Assembly (NCBI GenBank): GCA_903885605.1
Contig: CAISJD010000049.1
Span: 62,001 to 126,000 of the forward strand
From: an uncultured Chthonomonas sp.
Lineage (GTDB): Bacteria; Armatimonadota; Chthonomonadetes; Chthonomonadales; CAJBBX01
Reading direction: 5' to 3'
Length of the DNA stretch: 64,000 nucleotides
The notes below the pieces were generated by a model, which did not search any database, was not told where the DNA came from, and saw only the letters and a list, made by a program, of their open reading frames with translations. Below, one piece after another: positions 26,550-36,320 of the stretch. Position 1 is the first letter of the stretch. Every line of letters starts with the position of its first letter. The position numbers and the translations under genes were made by a program.

Positions 26550-27443
26550 TTGACGGCTGGCAGTACCGGGCATCCGGCGCATCGGGCGCGGGGCATCGCG
26601 CTGGCGCTCATGGCGGGCGTCCTCTGGAGCCTGGGCGGGCTGCTCATCAAGTGGGTCGAGTGGAACGCCTTCGCCATCGCCGGAGCACGGAGCCTCATCG
26701 CCGCGCTGGTCATCTGGGCCTACGTCCGGAAACCGCGCTTCACCTGGTCGCCCGTGCAGCTCACCGCAGCCGTGACCTACGCCGCCGTCGTCACCCTCTT
26801 TGTGGCGGCCAACAAGCTCACCACCGCCGCCAACGCCATCGTGCTGCAGTACACCGCGCCCGTCTTCGCGGCATTCCTCGGCTGGTGGCTGTTGGGCGAA
26901 CGTGCGCGGCGGCGCGACTGGGTGACCCTGGCCGTCGTCATGGCCGCCATGACGCTCTTCTTCATGGGGAAGCTGAGCCCCGGCGGCATGCTTGGCAACG
27001 TGCTCGCACTCACGAGCGGGGTCTGCTTCGCGCTGCTTGTCACGCTCCTCCGCAAGCAGCGGACCGGATCCAACATCGAGTCGGTCCTGCTGGGCAACTT
27101 GCTGACGTTCCTCATCGGCCTGCCGTTCATGTTCCAGAGCAGCCCGGGTGGCCATACCTGGGTGGGCCTGATCATCCTGGGCGTCTTCCAGCTCGGCATA
27201 TCCTACGTCCTCTTCGCCCAGGCCGTCAAGCACATCAGCGCCGTCGAGTCGGTGCTGGTGCCCATCGTCGAGCCGTTGCTGAACCCGCTCTGGGTGCTAA
27301 TCCTCCTCCACGAGAAGCCCGGCCCCTGGTCGCTCCTCGGCGGCGCCGTCGTCCTGGCTGCCGTAACCGCCCGCTGCCTGATGCCGCCGCCCCAACCGGC
27401 CGGAGAGCCCGGTGGCCGGCCCGACGCTTCGCGCCGTTCGTAA
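26550..27443 (+). CDS. EamA/DMT-family transporter
   Basis: 297 residues with ten predicted membrane helices in two EamA repeats. The first begins GIALALMAGVLWSLGGLLIKW and the second GNVLALTSGVCFALLVTLL. Signatures include the FVAANKLTTAANAIVLQYTAPVF segment ending repeat one and AVKHISAVESVLVPIVEPLLNPLW in repeat two. The family exports metabolites or amino acids, or imports some; the substrate is not predictable. I chose TTG at 26550 because GGGAGGTG lies at the right spacing and there is no better ATG. It is divergent from the GH32 gene and convergent with the large glycosidase-like gene. Confidence 0.88.
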   Translation: MTAGSTGHPAHRARGIALALMAGVLWSLGGLLIKWVEWNAFAIAGARSLIAALVIWAYVRKPRFTWSPVQLTAAVTYAAVVTLFVAANKLTTAANAIVLQYTAPVFAAFLGWWLLGERARRRDWVTLAVVMAAMTLFFMGKLSPGGMLGNVLALTSGVCFALLVTLLRKQRTGSNIESVLLGNLLTFLIGLPFMFQSSPGGHTWVGLIILGVFQLGISYVLFAQAVKHISAVESVLVPIVEPLLNPLWVLILLHEKPGPWSLLGGAVVLAAVTARCLMPPPQPAGEPGGRPDASRRS

Positions 27444-27482
27444 CCGTCGGCTACGACAGGCGCCCCCTCCGCATCCCGCCAC

Positions 27483-30400
27483 TCAGTACCGGGCCACCAC
27501 CTCCACCATGCCCTTGCATCCTGTCAGGGCGATGGTTTCCGCCCTGGCGTTGAAGCTCGTCCAGGGCTTCCCGTTGACCGTGACGCTCCGGATCGGTGCG
27601 CTGCCCGGGCTCCGCAGGCGGAGGATGGCCCTGATCGGGACCGAGCGCGAAGGCAGGTTGATCGTCGCCTCGACCCGGCCCCGGGCCATGTGCGAGGTCA
27701 CGCGGTACGTTACCGGGCCGAAGTGCGTGGGCGCGTCCGTCACGGCGATCTGCTTGCCGTCGGCCAGCCACTCGCGCGGGGTGGCCCGGTTGATCCAGAG
27801 GGAGCCGCCCGTTTCGTAGACCAGCATCTGCCGGAAGCGCTCCAGGAAGCAGGACTCTTCGTAGATCTTGTCCGGCGGGCCACCCGTGGTGTGCTCGCGG
27901 AAGGTGTACTCGCCGGGCATCAGGTCCACCGCGTACTGGTTGAGCCAGGCCCGCAGGAAGCAGGTTGGGTCGTCGCCGGCCAGGTGGATGTTGGCGTGCC
28001 GCTCCAGGCCGCACTGGTACTGCCATCCGGCCTTGGAGAACCAGTCGCGCTCGGCGTCGAACTGCGGCGTCCGGGTGACCACCTTGGTGTTCTCCAGCAG
28101 CAGTCGGTCCTCCAGCACGTCCAGATGCCCCTGCACCCGCGGGTCCGTGGGCGATAGGAGGCCGCTGGGGCTCACCAGCGGGTCGGCGCTCTGCACCGTG
28201 TCCCAGTAGATGGCGCCTACGTGGCCCTGGCAACGCTTCCAACCCCAGGCCCCGGCGGCGAAGCCCCGCACGTAGGGCGCGAAGGGGATGAAGGAGCGGT
28301 AGGTCCCGTCGCGCACGGGCGTCACGGGCGTCAGCAGGATGGCCCGGTCGATGGCGGCGACCAGGTCCCTGCGGTAGGCCTCCGCTTCGGCGGCCAGCTT
28401 CCGGCCCTCCGCCGGGTCTTCCAGCGCCACCATCTCGGCGGTCCGCCGCACGGCCAGCCAGTAGTAGGCCTCCGACTCGAAGTACTGCATATGCATGCTC
28501 ATGCTGTCGGGCGTCACCACGTGGGCGGGCTGCAGGCCCTTGCTCCAGAGGCGCTCGCCGCCGGGCAGGCAGCCGCTCAGGACGCGCCGCTGCCGCAGGA
28601 TCCAATCGACGTTGGCCCGCATGCGGGGCAGGTTGGCCCGGAGCCACGCCCGGTCGCCGGTGAGGCGGAAGTGCTCCGAGAGGGCGAACGCGATGGCGCC
28701 GGGGCCCATGGCGTGGACCGCGTCCATGTGTCCGCCCCAGCCCTCGATGCCCTCGGCGTGGGTCAGTGAGCCGTCGCCGTCGGAGAAGTGGCCCAGCGGC
28801 TTGTCGGGGAGCGCCAGCGTGTGGTGGCCGTCGGCGCCGGGGGTGATGTGGTGGGTCAGCGGGAGCTTGAGCCATTGGTCCAGTCCGTCGGCGGCCTCCT
28901 TGTGCATGCCCTGCAGGTCAAGAGCGCGCAAGATCATATAGGTCTCGGAGGCGAGGATGCCGAACGGGAAGTCATTGAACCGCCACGTGCCGTCGGCGCC
29001 CTGCTTGGACTGCCGCAGGATATGCCACGCGCCCAGCTTCCACTGCGCGTTCAGCCGCGCGTCGGGCGTGGTCACCTTCATGGCGGGCTCGAAGGGCGGC
29101 GCGGGCGTGGGCGGCAGGTCGCCGTCGCCGATCATGGCCCGGACGGCGCCTTCCCAGGTCTGCTCGGCGTGCTTCCGGGTCCGCCGGCGGATGGTCTGGA
29201 GGCCCCGCGCCCGCAACTCGCGCAGGTAGCCACGGGCGGTGACGGCCCTGGAAGCCATGGCGAAGGGCGGCTCGTGGAGCGCGCCGGAGCCGCTGACCGT
29301 CTCCGAGGAGGTGAAGCGCCAGATGCCCGGCCTGCCGGAGGCATCGGCGTGGGGGTTGGCGGACAGGATGTCGCCCACCGTGTCGCGGGTCAGGTCCCAC
29401 GTCTGGCCGCCGTCGGCCTCCTCAATGGTCAGGTTGACCACGGTGGTGCAGCACTGGTGCGCGCCGTTCTTGGCCGCGATGACCAGCGCGACCTCGTCGC
29501 CCTTCGCCACAGCGAGGGCCTCCGCCGGCGCGATCCGGGCGCCACCGCCCATCCCCACGTCGCCCGAGGCCACCGTCGCAGCTCCCCTGGCCGTGGTATG
29601 GAGGAGGCGCCACTGCACGCCCGTCCCCCCGGTGCTGTCCGCCATGGCGACGCCGCCGCTCACCCGTATGCGCCCGGCGATGGGGCTCACCCAGCCGGCG
29701 GCCGCGCTCCGGTCGGAGCCGGGATGCATGGCCACGCAGCGGCCGGGGATGCTCAGCGAGCCCGCCACGCCGGCTTCGGCGTCCGGGTTGGCGCCCACCC
29801 AGGGCGTCTCGCCGGCGTTCCATCCGCGCACCTTCGGCACGCCGGGCATGCCCTCGACCTTCTGGGCCATCAGTCGGGGCGCGGGCTCGGCCGTCGCCGG
29901 CGGCGTGGGCTTGGGAATGGAGAGGGCGCGCACGAAGAAGCCGTACTCCGGCGCCAGGATGGGTCCATGCTCCAGATCCGCCACGTTGAAGGTGAAGCCG
30001 CCGGACCGGGTCCGCACGGTGATGAGGCTCCGCGAGACATCCTCCGGCTGGGCCAGGTAGGGCAACACCGTGCGCCAGCGCGCCGAGCCGATGTAGAGCG
30101 CCTCCAGGCGGATGCCGCGGCGACCGGATGCCGGGGGCGAGGTCCAGCCCGCGCCGCGCACACGGGTCGCCGCATCGCCGGGCATCGGCGCCACATGGCT
30201 GATGACCGCGTCGTAGCCGGTCACCTCGCCGTCGAAGGCCGCCTTGCCCGCACCGGCGGCGAAACCCCACTCAATCTCGATCTCGGTGCGCTTCCACGCT
30301 TCCGGGGTCGTCGCCCGCACCGTCGGGCGGTCGAACTCGGCGGCGGCGCGGCCGGGCACGCTGACCACGACGCCCCAGGTATCCACCGGGACGGCATAGG

Positions 30401-30854
30401 TCAGTGTCCGGCCGTCGCGGGAGGCCGACTGCAGCGCCAACTCACGCAGGGCGCGCGGGTTCCACCAGGTGTGCGCCGTGTCGTCGGCGGTCTCGAAGAT
30501 CGTCACTCGCAGGTCGGCGGCGGCGGGTACGCGCTTGGCCGAGGCCGGCCAACTGATCGTCAGCGACCGCACCGGCCGGACCTCCTCCCAGAGCAGGCCC
30601 GTGAGGATCTCCGAGACGCCCGGAGTCGCGGGTCCGATGGGCTGGTAGTAGGGCAGCCCCAGATGCTGCATCAGCAGGATCCAGGCCTCGGGCGGGTTGG
30701 CCGGCCCCGCCCCCGCATCGTACCGGTAGGCGCTGGACAGCAGGTCGGCGGGCATCCCCGTCCCGGTTCGGCCCTGTGCCGATGCACGCGGCGCGGCGGC
30801 TGCGGCAAGCGCCAACGCAACCAGCAGCAGTGACCAATGCGGCGCCAAACCCAT
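27483..30854 (-). CDS. Large exported six-hairpin glycosidase-like protein (GH78/GH63 type)
   Basis: 1123 residues, with an ATG behind GGAGGTGAA and a clean signal peptide (LLLVALALAAAAAPRASAQ). The N-terminal ~550 residues are beta-rich sandwich domains that may bind sugars (TFNVADLEHGPILAPEYGFFV, IPGRCVAMHPGSDRSAAAGW). From ~600 an (alpha/alpha)6 barrel follows, as in GH78/GH63/GH95-type enzymes: KLGAWHILRQSKQGADG, HMDAVHAMGPGAIAFALSEHFRL split by loops, NVDWILRQRR and FESEAYYWLAVRR. A C-terminal beta domain ends the protein. Acidic candidates such as the DGDGSLTHAEGIEGW segment could be catalytic, but I cannot assign them. It is divergent from a symporter and a GH106 gene, pointing to rhamnosides or related pectic glycans. 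Confidence 0.72.
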   Translation of the reverse strand: MGLAPHWSLLLVALALAAAAAPRASAQGRTGTGMPADLLSSAYRYDAGAGPANPPEAWILLMQHLGLPYYQPIGPATPGVSEILTGLLWEEVRPVRSLTISWPASAKRVPAAADLRVTIFETADDTAHTWWNPRALRELALQSASRDGRTLTYAVPVDTWGVVVSVPGRAAAEFDRPTVRATTPEAWKRTEIEIEWGFAAGAGKAAFDGEVTGYDAVISHVAPMPGDAATRVRGAGWTSPPASGRRGIRLEALYIGSARWRTVLPYLAQPEDVSRSLITVRTRSGGFTFNVADLEHGPILAPEYGFFVRALSIPKPTPPATAEPAPRLMAQKVEGMPGVPKVRGWNAGETPWVGANPDAEAGVAGSLSIPGRCVAMHPGSDRSAAAGWVSPIAGRIRVSGGVAMADSTGGTGVQWRLLHTTARGAATVASGDVGMGGGARIAPAEALAVAKGDEVALVIAAKNGAHQCCTTVVNLTIEEADGGQTWDLTRDTVGDILSANPHADASGRPGIWRFTSSETVSGSGALHEPPFAMASRAVTARGYLRELRARGLQTIRRRTRKHAEQTWEGAVRAMIGDGDLPPTPAPPFEPAMKVTTPDARLNAQWKLGAWHILRQSKQGADGTWRFNDFPFGILASETYMILRALDLQGMHKEAADGLDQWLKLPLTHHITPGADGHHTLALPDKPLGHFSDGDGSLTHAEGIEGWGGHMDAVHAMGPGAIAFALSEHFRLTGDRAWLRANLPRMRANVDWILRQRRVLSGCLPGGERLWSKGLQPAHVVTPDSMSMHMQYFESEAYYWLAVRRTAEMVALEDPAEGRKLAAEAEAYRRDLVAAIDRAILLTPVTPVRDGTYRSFIPFAPYVRGFAAGAWGWKRCQGHVGAIYWDTVQSADPLVSPSGLLSPTDPRVQGHLDVLEDRLLLENTKVVTRTPQFDAERDWFSKAGWQYQCGLERHANIHLAGDDPTCFLRAWLNQYAVDLMPGEYTFREHTTGGPPDKIYEESCFLERFRQMLVYETGGSLWINRATPREWLADGKQIAVTDAPTHFGPVTYRVTSHMARGRVEATINLPSRSVPIRAILRLRSPGSAPIRSVTVNGKPWTSFNARAETIALTGCKGMVEVVARY

Positions 30855-30995
30855 GGCGGTTCACCTCCGGTGGCCGGGCTCTGAGCCCGGTGAGACACCA
30901 TTCGGCGCGGAGGGCGCGGTGTCCTGCACGAGTGGTGGAGGCAGTTGCGCAGGGCGCCGATCGCCGCAAAGGGGGCGATGTCGCCGCCCGCTCGG

Positions 30996-31001
30996 TACAC
31001 T
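30996..31001 (+). promoter_or_regulatory. Possible -10 box for the symporter/GH106 operon
   Basis: TACACT lies 22 bases before the symporter's ATG and downstream of the divergent glycosidase gene start. No good -35 hexamer is visible. This is a weak candidate placed mainly by position. Confidence 0.25.
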
Positions 31002-31023
31002 CTACGGCAGGAGAGCGGCCACT

Positions 31024-32538
31024 ATGAGAGAGAGCGTTCCCGTGTTGGATATCGCCGTGCTGGCGACCTACCTTATCGGCATCATTGGGGTGGGCATGTG
31101 GTTTGCCCGGCGCAACACCAGCGCCGACCAGTTCATCACCGCTGATCGGACGTTGCCGGGCTGGGCCATCGGCATGTCGATGTTCGGCTCCTACATCAGC
31201 AGCATCAGCTTCCTCGCCAGCCCCGGCAAGGCCTTCGCCGACAACTGGTGCGCCGCCGGCTTCGCGCTGATCACGCCGCTGGGGCTGCTCATCGCCACCG
31301 CGTGGTTCCTGCCATTCTTCCGCAAGGGGCGCATCGTCTCGGCGTATGACCATCTGGAGCATCGCTTCGGCCCGTGGGCGCGGCTCTACGGCGTGGGCTG
31401 CTACCTCCTCCTCCAGATGGGGCGCATGGGCACCATCATGTTCCTGCTCTCCAAGGCGGTGGCGCCGCTCATCGCAGGAGTGGACGCGCCGGCCTGGTTG
31501 CCGGTGACCATCATCATCACCACCGGGCTGGTCATGACCGCCTACACGCTCTTCGGCGGCATCCAGGCGGTGGTCTGGACCGGCGTGGTGCAGAGCGTGG
31601 TGCTGGTGGCCGGGCCTATCATATGTATCACCGTGCTGGTAGCCACCATCCCCGGCGGCATGCCCGCGCTGATGCGGGTGGCTCTGGAGCACAACAAGAT
31701 CAGCCTGGGGCCGTATGACCTGTCGCCCTACCACCAGACCCTCTGGCTGGTCGTCGGCAGCGCCATCGTGGAGCACATGCGCAACTGGGGCGTCGACCAG
31801 AGCTACATCCAGCGCTACATCAGCGCCCGCAGCGACGCCGACGCCCGCAGGAGCATCTGGATCGCCGGCCTCATGTACATGCCCGTCGGCATCTTCTTCT
31901 ACTTCATGGGCTCGGCGCTCTTCTCGTTCTACCACCTGCAGCCCAACCTGCTGCCCGCCGCGCTCGACGTGGTGAAGGACCCCGACGCCGTCTTCCCCTA
32001 CTTCATCACGCATCAGTTGCCGGTGGGCCTCAGCGGCCTCGTGATCGCGGCCATCTTCGCCGCATCCATGGACACGAACCTGAACAGCATGGCCACACTC
32101 ACGCTGACCGACTTCTACCGCCGCGTCCGCCCCAATGCGGGCGACAAGGAGCAGCTGAAGGTGCTACACGTCTCCACGGGCCTCTGGGGCCTCGCCTGCA
32201 TAGGCTTCGGGCTCATCATGACGCTGAAAGTCGGCGCCACGGTGGACTTCTCATGGAAGGTCGCAGGGCTGCTGGGAGGCGGGCTGCTGGGCCTCTTCCT
32301 GCTGGGCCTCATGACGAAGGCCGGCAGCAAGGCGGCGGCGGGAGGCGTCATCGCGGGCGTCGTCCTCATCCTCTGGATGACCCTCTCCAAGATGCCGATC
32401 TGGCCCGCGGCCTGGTCCGGCACGGTGAGCCCGTTCCATGACCTCTTCATCCCCATCGCCGGTACGGTCACGGTCCTGGGCGTTGGGTGGCTTCTCGGCT
32501 TGGTGGACAGGCGGCCCGCGGCCGGGGCGGCAGTGTGA
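31024..32538 (+). CDS. Sodium/solute symporter (SSS family)
   Basis: 504 residues, an integral membrane sodium-coupled importer with about 13 helices. Family marks are ARRNTSADQFITADRTLPGWAIG after the first helix, GSYISSISFLASPGKAF in the unwound TM1 region, AYTLFGGIQAVVWTGVVQ (the SSS signature), and ASMDTNLNSMATLTLTDFY near TM8 with the serine/threonine sodium-site residues. SSS proteins import sugars, sialic acid, inositol or nucleosides. The gene overlaps the GH106 gene by four bases (GTGA) and is divergent from a GH78-like gene, so import of a released sugar such as rhamnose or a short glycoside is a reasonable inference. Confidence 0.9.
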   Translation: MRESVPVLDIAVLATYLIGIIGVGMWFARRNTSADQFITADRTLPGWAIGMSMFGSYISSISFLASPGKAFADNWCAAGFALITPLGLLIATAWFLPFFRKGRIVSAYDHLEHRFGPWARLYGVGCYLLLQMGRMGTIMFLLSKAVAPLIAGVDAPAWLPVTIIITTGLVMTAYTLFGGIQAVVWTGVVQSVVLVAGPIICITVLVATIPGGMPALMRVALEHNKISLGPYDLSPYHQTLWLVVGSAIVEHMRNWGVDQSYIQRYISARSDADARRSIWIAGLMYMPVGIFFYFMGSALFSFYHLQPNLLPAALDVVKDPDAVFPYFITHQLPVGLSGLVIAAIFAASMDTNLNSMATLTLTDFYRRVRPNAGDKEQLKVLHVSTGLWGLACIGFGLIMTLKVGATVDFSWKVAGLLGGGLLGLFLLGLMTKAGSKAAAGGVIAGVVLILWMTLSKMPIWPAAWSGTVSPFHDLFIPIAGTVTVLGVGWLLGLVDRRPAAGAAV

Positions 32539-35500
32539 GGCCCGCCCGGCTCTGCGCCCTTGCCGCGGCCCTCGCCTACGCCGCGCCCTCCATCGCCGCC
32601 CCAGGCGCCTTTGAGCGCGCCTTCACGTCGCCGCCGAGGCAGGCGCAGGCGGGCGTCTGGTGGCGCTGGATCGATGGCAACATCACCCGCGAGGGCCTCA
32701 CACGCGACCTGACCGAAATGGCCCGCAAGGGCATCCGCACCGTGGATGTCTTCGACACCGGCTGGGCTCCCAGCGTGGGCCCCCACGGCATGATGAGCCG
32801 CTCGTGGCGCGACCTCTTTTCCCACGCCCTCACCGAGGCCGCCCGCGTGGGCGTCGACGTGAACGTGGTCTCGGCGGCGGGCTGGGGCATCGGCGGGCCC
32901 TGGATCAGCGAGGAGCACGCCACCAAGCGCCTGGCCTACACCGAGGTGCAGGTGCAGGGCCCCGGCAAGGCCGCCCTCCGGCTGCCGCAGGCCACGGGCG
33001 TCGGCTCGTACTACCGCGACGTGGCGGTCCTCGCCTGGCCCGAGCGCGCGGACCGCCCGGTGCAGCCCGCCGCCGTCACCGCATCGGCCACCAACGCGGG
33101 CTACTGCGGCGAACAGAACTGGCCGCCCGACTTCGTGGCCGACGGCGACCCCAACACCGCCTGGCGCGCCGCTTCGGCGCCGAGCCCCGCCTCGCCCGCT
33201 GCCATCGAGATGCGCTACCACGCCCCCATGGCGATCGCCTCGATCTATATCGCCTCCGAGGCAGGCGCCGGACCGAGCCGCTGCCGCCTGCTGGCCAGGG
33301 TGGCGGGCGCATGGCAATCCGCCGCCGAGTTCGAGTTGGCGCCCGGTGCGGCGCGCCGCGTCTCCATCACGCCGGTGACCACCGACGGCCTGCGGCTGGA
33401 GATGCCCGCCGCCCACGCGCCCGATGTCCGCCTCGCCGAGTTCTGGGCGCTCCGCGAGGGCGATAACCCGCCCCTCCGGCCCGGCATCCAGTGGTGGATG
33501 TTCAAGTCCGGCGCCCGCGCCTTCTGGGGCTACCCGCCGACGCTGAGCGGCTCCCTGAACGAGGAGTACCCCGCCCCCGACGTCTGCGACGTGCGCCTGG
33601 GCGACGTGGTCGACCTGACCAGCCGCGTCTCGCCCGAGGGCGATCTGGCCTGGGAGGCCCCGCCGGGCCGCTGGACCCTGGCGCGCTTCGGCGCCGTGGT
33701 CCTGGGCGAGCCGCCGCGCGCCATGAGCCGCGCCCTCTCCGGCGGCTACGAGGCCGACCCCTACAGCCAGGCCGCCGCCGACGCGCTCTTCGACCATACC
33801 GCCGCGATCCTGAAGGCCGATGCGCCGCCGCAGGCCCGCAAGGCCCTCACGGGCATCCTGACGGACAGCTATGAGATCGGCGCCTCGGTCAACGGCTTCC
33901 AAGGCACCTGGACCGACGGCCTCCGAGCCGACTTCTGGCAGATGCGCGGCTACGATCCCATCCCCTACCTGCCCGCCATGGCCTGCCGCGTGCTGGAGGG
34001 GCGCGACGTCACCAACCGCTTCCTCTACGACTACCGCCAGACGCTCAGCGACCTCTACAATCGCTTCTACCAGCGCCTGGCCGACCGCTCCCACGCCCTG
34101 GGCATGAAGCTCCGCGCAGAGAACGGCTACGGCACCTACCCCTTCCCGCACATCGACGGCCTGGCTGCCTTCGGCCGAACCGACGTGCCCATGGGTGAGT
34201 TCTGGTACAACGACGCGATCATGGCGCAGTTCTTCTCCTACGCCGACGCCGTCAGGACCGCCGCCTCTGCTGCGCACATCTACGGCAAGCCCCGAGCCGC
34301 CGCCGAATCGCTCACGCTAGCCTCCGGCGTGGTCCAGGCGCCCTCCGCGTGGAAGAGCCACATGGACGTGCAGTTCGCCAACGGCCTCAACCACTGCATG
34401 ATCCACCTCTGGTCGCACCAGTACGATGTGGCCGCCCGGCCCGGCCTCCACACGTATGACGCCGTCAACGCCAACATGACGTGGTGGCCCATGGCCGAGG
34501 GCTTCCTGGGTTACCTGGCACGCGTGCAGGCCATCCTGCAGCAGGGGCGCTTCGTGGCAGACGCCTGCTACCTGATGGAGGAGGGCACGGCCCGCTTCGT
34601 GCCCAGCAAGGAGTGCATCAAGCCCGCCCTGCCCGCCGGGTTCGACTTCGACGGCATCAACGCCGAGGTGGTCCTCACACGCCTCAAGGTCCGAGGCAAG
34701 CGCCTGACGCTGCCCGACGGCCTCTCCTACGGCTACATGGCGCTGCCCAACCGCAAGGGCTGGACCGTCAGCCCCGAGCTGCTCGCCCGGCTGCGCGATC
34801 TGGTGGAAGCCGGCGCCACGCTGGTGGGAAGCCGCCCCTCCGGCGCGCCGGGACTGGCGAACTCCGGAGCCCGCTGCGCCCGCGTCCGCGCCCTGGCCGA
34901 CCAGCTCTGGGGCAAGGGACGGCCCGGCATCCGCCGCGTGGGTCGGGGCCGCGTCGTCAGCGGCATGGGCCTGGCGCAGCTCTTCGCCACCGACCGCCTG
35001 GCGCCCGACTGCGATACCGGCGCGCCCTCCGGCACGGCTAGCGTGGCAGGCGCAGCGTGGATATGGCATACGGCCGGCGGCGTGGCCGCATCCGGCGAGG
35101 TGCGCCGCTTCCGAGCCGAGTTGTCCGCGCCGAAGGGCCGCCGCATGGTGCGCGCCAGTGTGGTTGCCACGGCCGACGACGACTACACCCTCAGCGCCAA
35201 CGGCCGCAGGCTCCTCTCCGGCAACGCCTGGCAGCGCTGCTCCGCCGCCCGATTGCCCGCCGCCGAACTCCGCAACGGCCTCAAGTTGGAGGCAACCGTG
35301 ACCAACGGCCCCGCCGGCGGCCCGGCCGGGCTCATCTGCATGGTGCGAGCCACGCTGGACAACGGCGCGGAGCTGACCCTCCCCACCGGTCCCGACTGGC
35401 GCTCCAGCGCTGACGGCAGGAGCTGGCAGCAGGCACAGGTGATCGGCCCCTACGGCTGCGGGCCGTGGGGCGCCATCGCCGGTCAGGTGACGGGCCTCGA

Positions 35501-36245
35501 CTTCATCCACCGCCAGGCGGCCGACGGCTCCCACGCCTACTTCGTCGTGAACAAGGGTGAGCAGCCCGTGGAGGCCACGGTGCGCTTCCGCGTGTCGGGC
35601 CTGGCGCCGTCGCTGCTCCACCCGGTCACCGGCGTCCGGCGGGCGCTGCCGCAGTGGCAGGCTGCAGGCGGCGTCACCCGCGTGCCGCTCCGCTTCGAGC
35701 CCCACGAGGCCTACTTCGTCCTCTTCAGCCGCCGGCCCCGGATCCGCGTGGCCGCCCGAACCAACTTCCCGCCGCTCCGCGAGGCCGGCCGCGTGCCGGG
35801 TCCCTGGCAGGTCCGCTTCGACCCGAAGTGGGGCGGCCCCGAGCAGGCGGCATTCGCGACGCTGGACGACTGGACCAAGCGCCCCGAGCCCGGCATCCGC
35901 GGCTACTCCGGCATCGGCGTCTACTCGACCACGTTCGACGCGCCGCCCGGCGTGGCCGCCATCGACCTCGGCACGGTGAAGGAGACCGCCCGCGTGCGCC
36001 TCAACGGCCGCGACCTGGGCGTCGTCTGGTGCCCGCCCTGGCGCGTCGACCTGCCCGCCGGGCTCCTCAAGCCCACCGGCAACACGCTCGTGGTCGAGGT
36101 GGCGAACCTCTGGAACAACCGCCTCATCACCGACGCCGCCCTGCCCGCGTCCCAGCGCCTGACGCGGGGCAACTACCCCAGAGGCCCGAGCGACCCGCTC
36201 ATGCCCTCGGGCTTGCTCGGCCCGGTGAGGCTGCTGGCGAGGTAG
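32535..36245 (+). CDS. Secreted GH106-type alpha-L-rhamnosidase-like enzyme
   Basis: 1236 residues from a GTG inside the symporter stop codon (GTGA). A signal peptide (LCALAAALAYAAPSIA) is followed by PPRQAQAGVWWRWIDGNITREG and DLTEMARKGIRTVDVFDTGW, the characteristic start of GH106 proteins. Candidate catalytic glutamates are E447 in LTDSYEIG and E555 in PMGEFW, about 108 residues apart, similar in order and spacing to known GH106 enzymes. Lectin-like beta domains sit within ~165-290, and C-terminal beta-sandwiches contain GIGVYSTTFDAPPG and GVVWCPPWRVDLP, a jelly-roll sugar-binding module. It should release rhamnose from pectic side chains or glycosides; the exact linkage is not determinable. 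Confidence 0.85.
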   Translation: MRPARLCALAAALAYAAPSIAAPGAFERAFTSPPRQAQAGVWWRWIDGNITREGLTRDLTEMARKGIRTVDVFDTGWAPSVGPHGMMSRSWRDLFSHALTEAARVGVDVNVVSAAGWGIGGPWISEEHATKRLAYTEVQVQGPGKAALRLPQATGVGSYYRDVAVLAWPERADRPVQPAAVTASATNAGYCGEQNWPPDFVADGDPNTAWRAASAPSPASPAAIEMRYHAPMAIASIYIASEAGAGPSRCRLLARVAGAWQSAAEFELAPGAARRVSITPVTTDGLRLEMPAAHAPDVRLAEFWALREGDNPPLRPGIQWWMFKSGARAFWGYPPTLSGSLNEEYPAPDVCDVRLGDVVDLTSRVSPEGDLAWEAPPGRWTLARFGAVVLGEPPRAMSRALSGGYEADPYSQAAADALFDHTAAILKADAPPQARKALTGILTDSYEIGASVNGFQGTWTDGLRADFWQMRGYDPIPYLPAMACRVLEGRDVTNRFLYDYRQTLSDLYNRFYQRLADRSHALGMKLRAENGYGTYPFPHIDGLAAFGRTDVPMGEFWYNDAIMAQFFSYADAVRTAASAAHIYGKPRAAAESLTLASGVVQAPSAWKSHMDVQFANGLNHCMIHLWSHQYDVAARPGLHTYDAVNANMTWWPMAEGFLGYLARVQAILQQGRFVADACYLMEEGTARFVPSKECIKPALPAGFDFDGINAEVVLTRLKVRGKRLTLPDGLSYGYMALPNRKGWTVSPELLARLRDLVEAGATLVGSRPSGAPGLANSGARCARVRALADQLWGKGRPGIRRVGRGRVVSGMGLAQLFATDRLAPDCDTGAPSGTASVAGAAWIWHTAGGVAASGEVRRFRAELSAPKGRRMVRASVVATADDDYTLSANGRRLLSGNAWQRCSAARLPAAELRNGLKLEATVTNGPAGGPAGLICMVRATLDNGAELTLPTGPDWRSSADGRSWQQAQVIGPYGCGPWGAIAGQVTGLDFIHRQAADGSHAYFVVNKGEQPVEATVRFRVSGLAPSLLHPVTGVRRALPQWQAAGGVTRVPLRFEPHEAYFVLFSRRPRIRVAARTNFPPLREAGRVPGPWQVRFDPKWGGPEQAAFATLDDWTKRPEPGIRGYSGIGVYSTTFDAPPGVAAIDLGTVKETARVRLNGRDLGVVWCPPWRVDLPAGLLKPTGNTLVVEVANLWNNRLITDAALPASQRLTRGNYPRGPSDPLMPSGLLGPVRLLAR

Positions 36246-36281
36246 GCCGGCTCGCCCGAGCCCTATCGGCAGTACAAGCAG

Positions 36282-36287
36282 TATAAT
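36282..36287 (+). promoter_or_regulatory. -10 box upstream of the PIN toxin-antitoxin pair
   Basis: A perfect TATAAT lies 34 bases before the antitoxin ATG in a short AT-richer stretch. The adjacent CAGTACAAGCAGTATAA contains two near-repeats of CAGTA that could serve as an operator for autoregulation. The -35 region is not obvious. Confidence 0.42.
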
Positions 36288-36320
36288 CGCGGTACCGGCC
36301 GCAGACGATAGGGGATCGCG

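Noticed and set aside
28788-30833. A 681-codon plus-strand open frame
   Set aside because: Antisense to the GH78/GH63-like gene, which shows clear glycosidase segments; the translation is a GC artefact.
32115-34277. A 720-codon minus-strand open frame
   Set aside because: Antisense to the symporter and GH106 genes; low-complexity composition and no ribosome site or family motifs.
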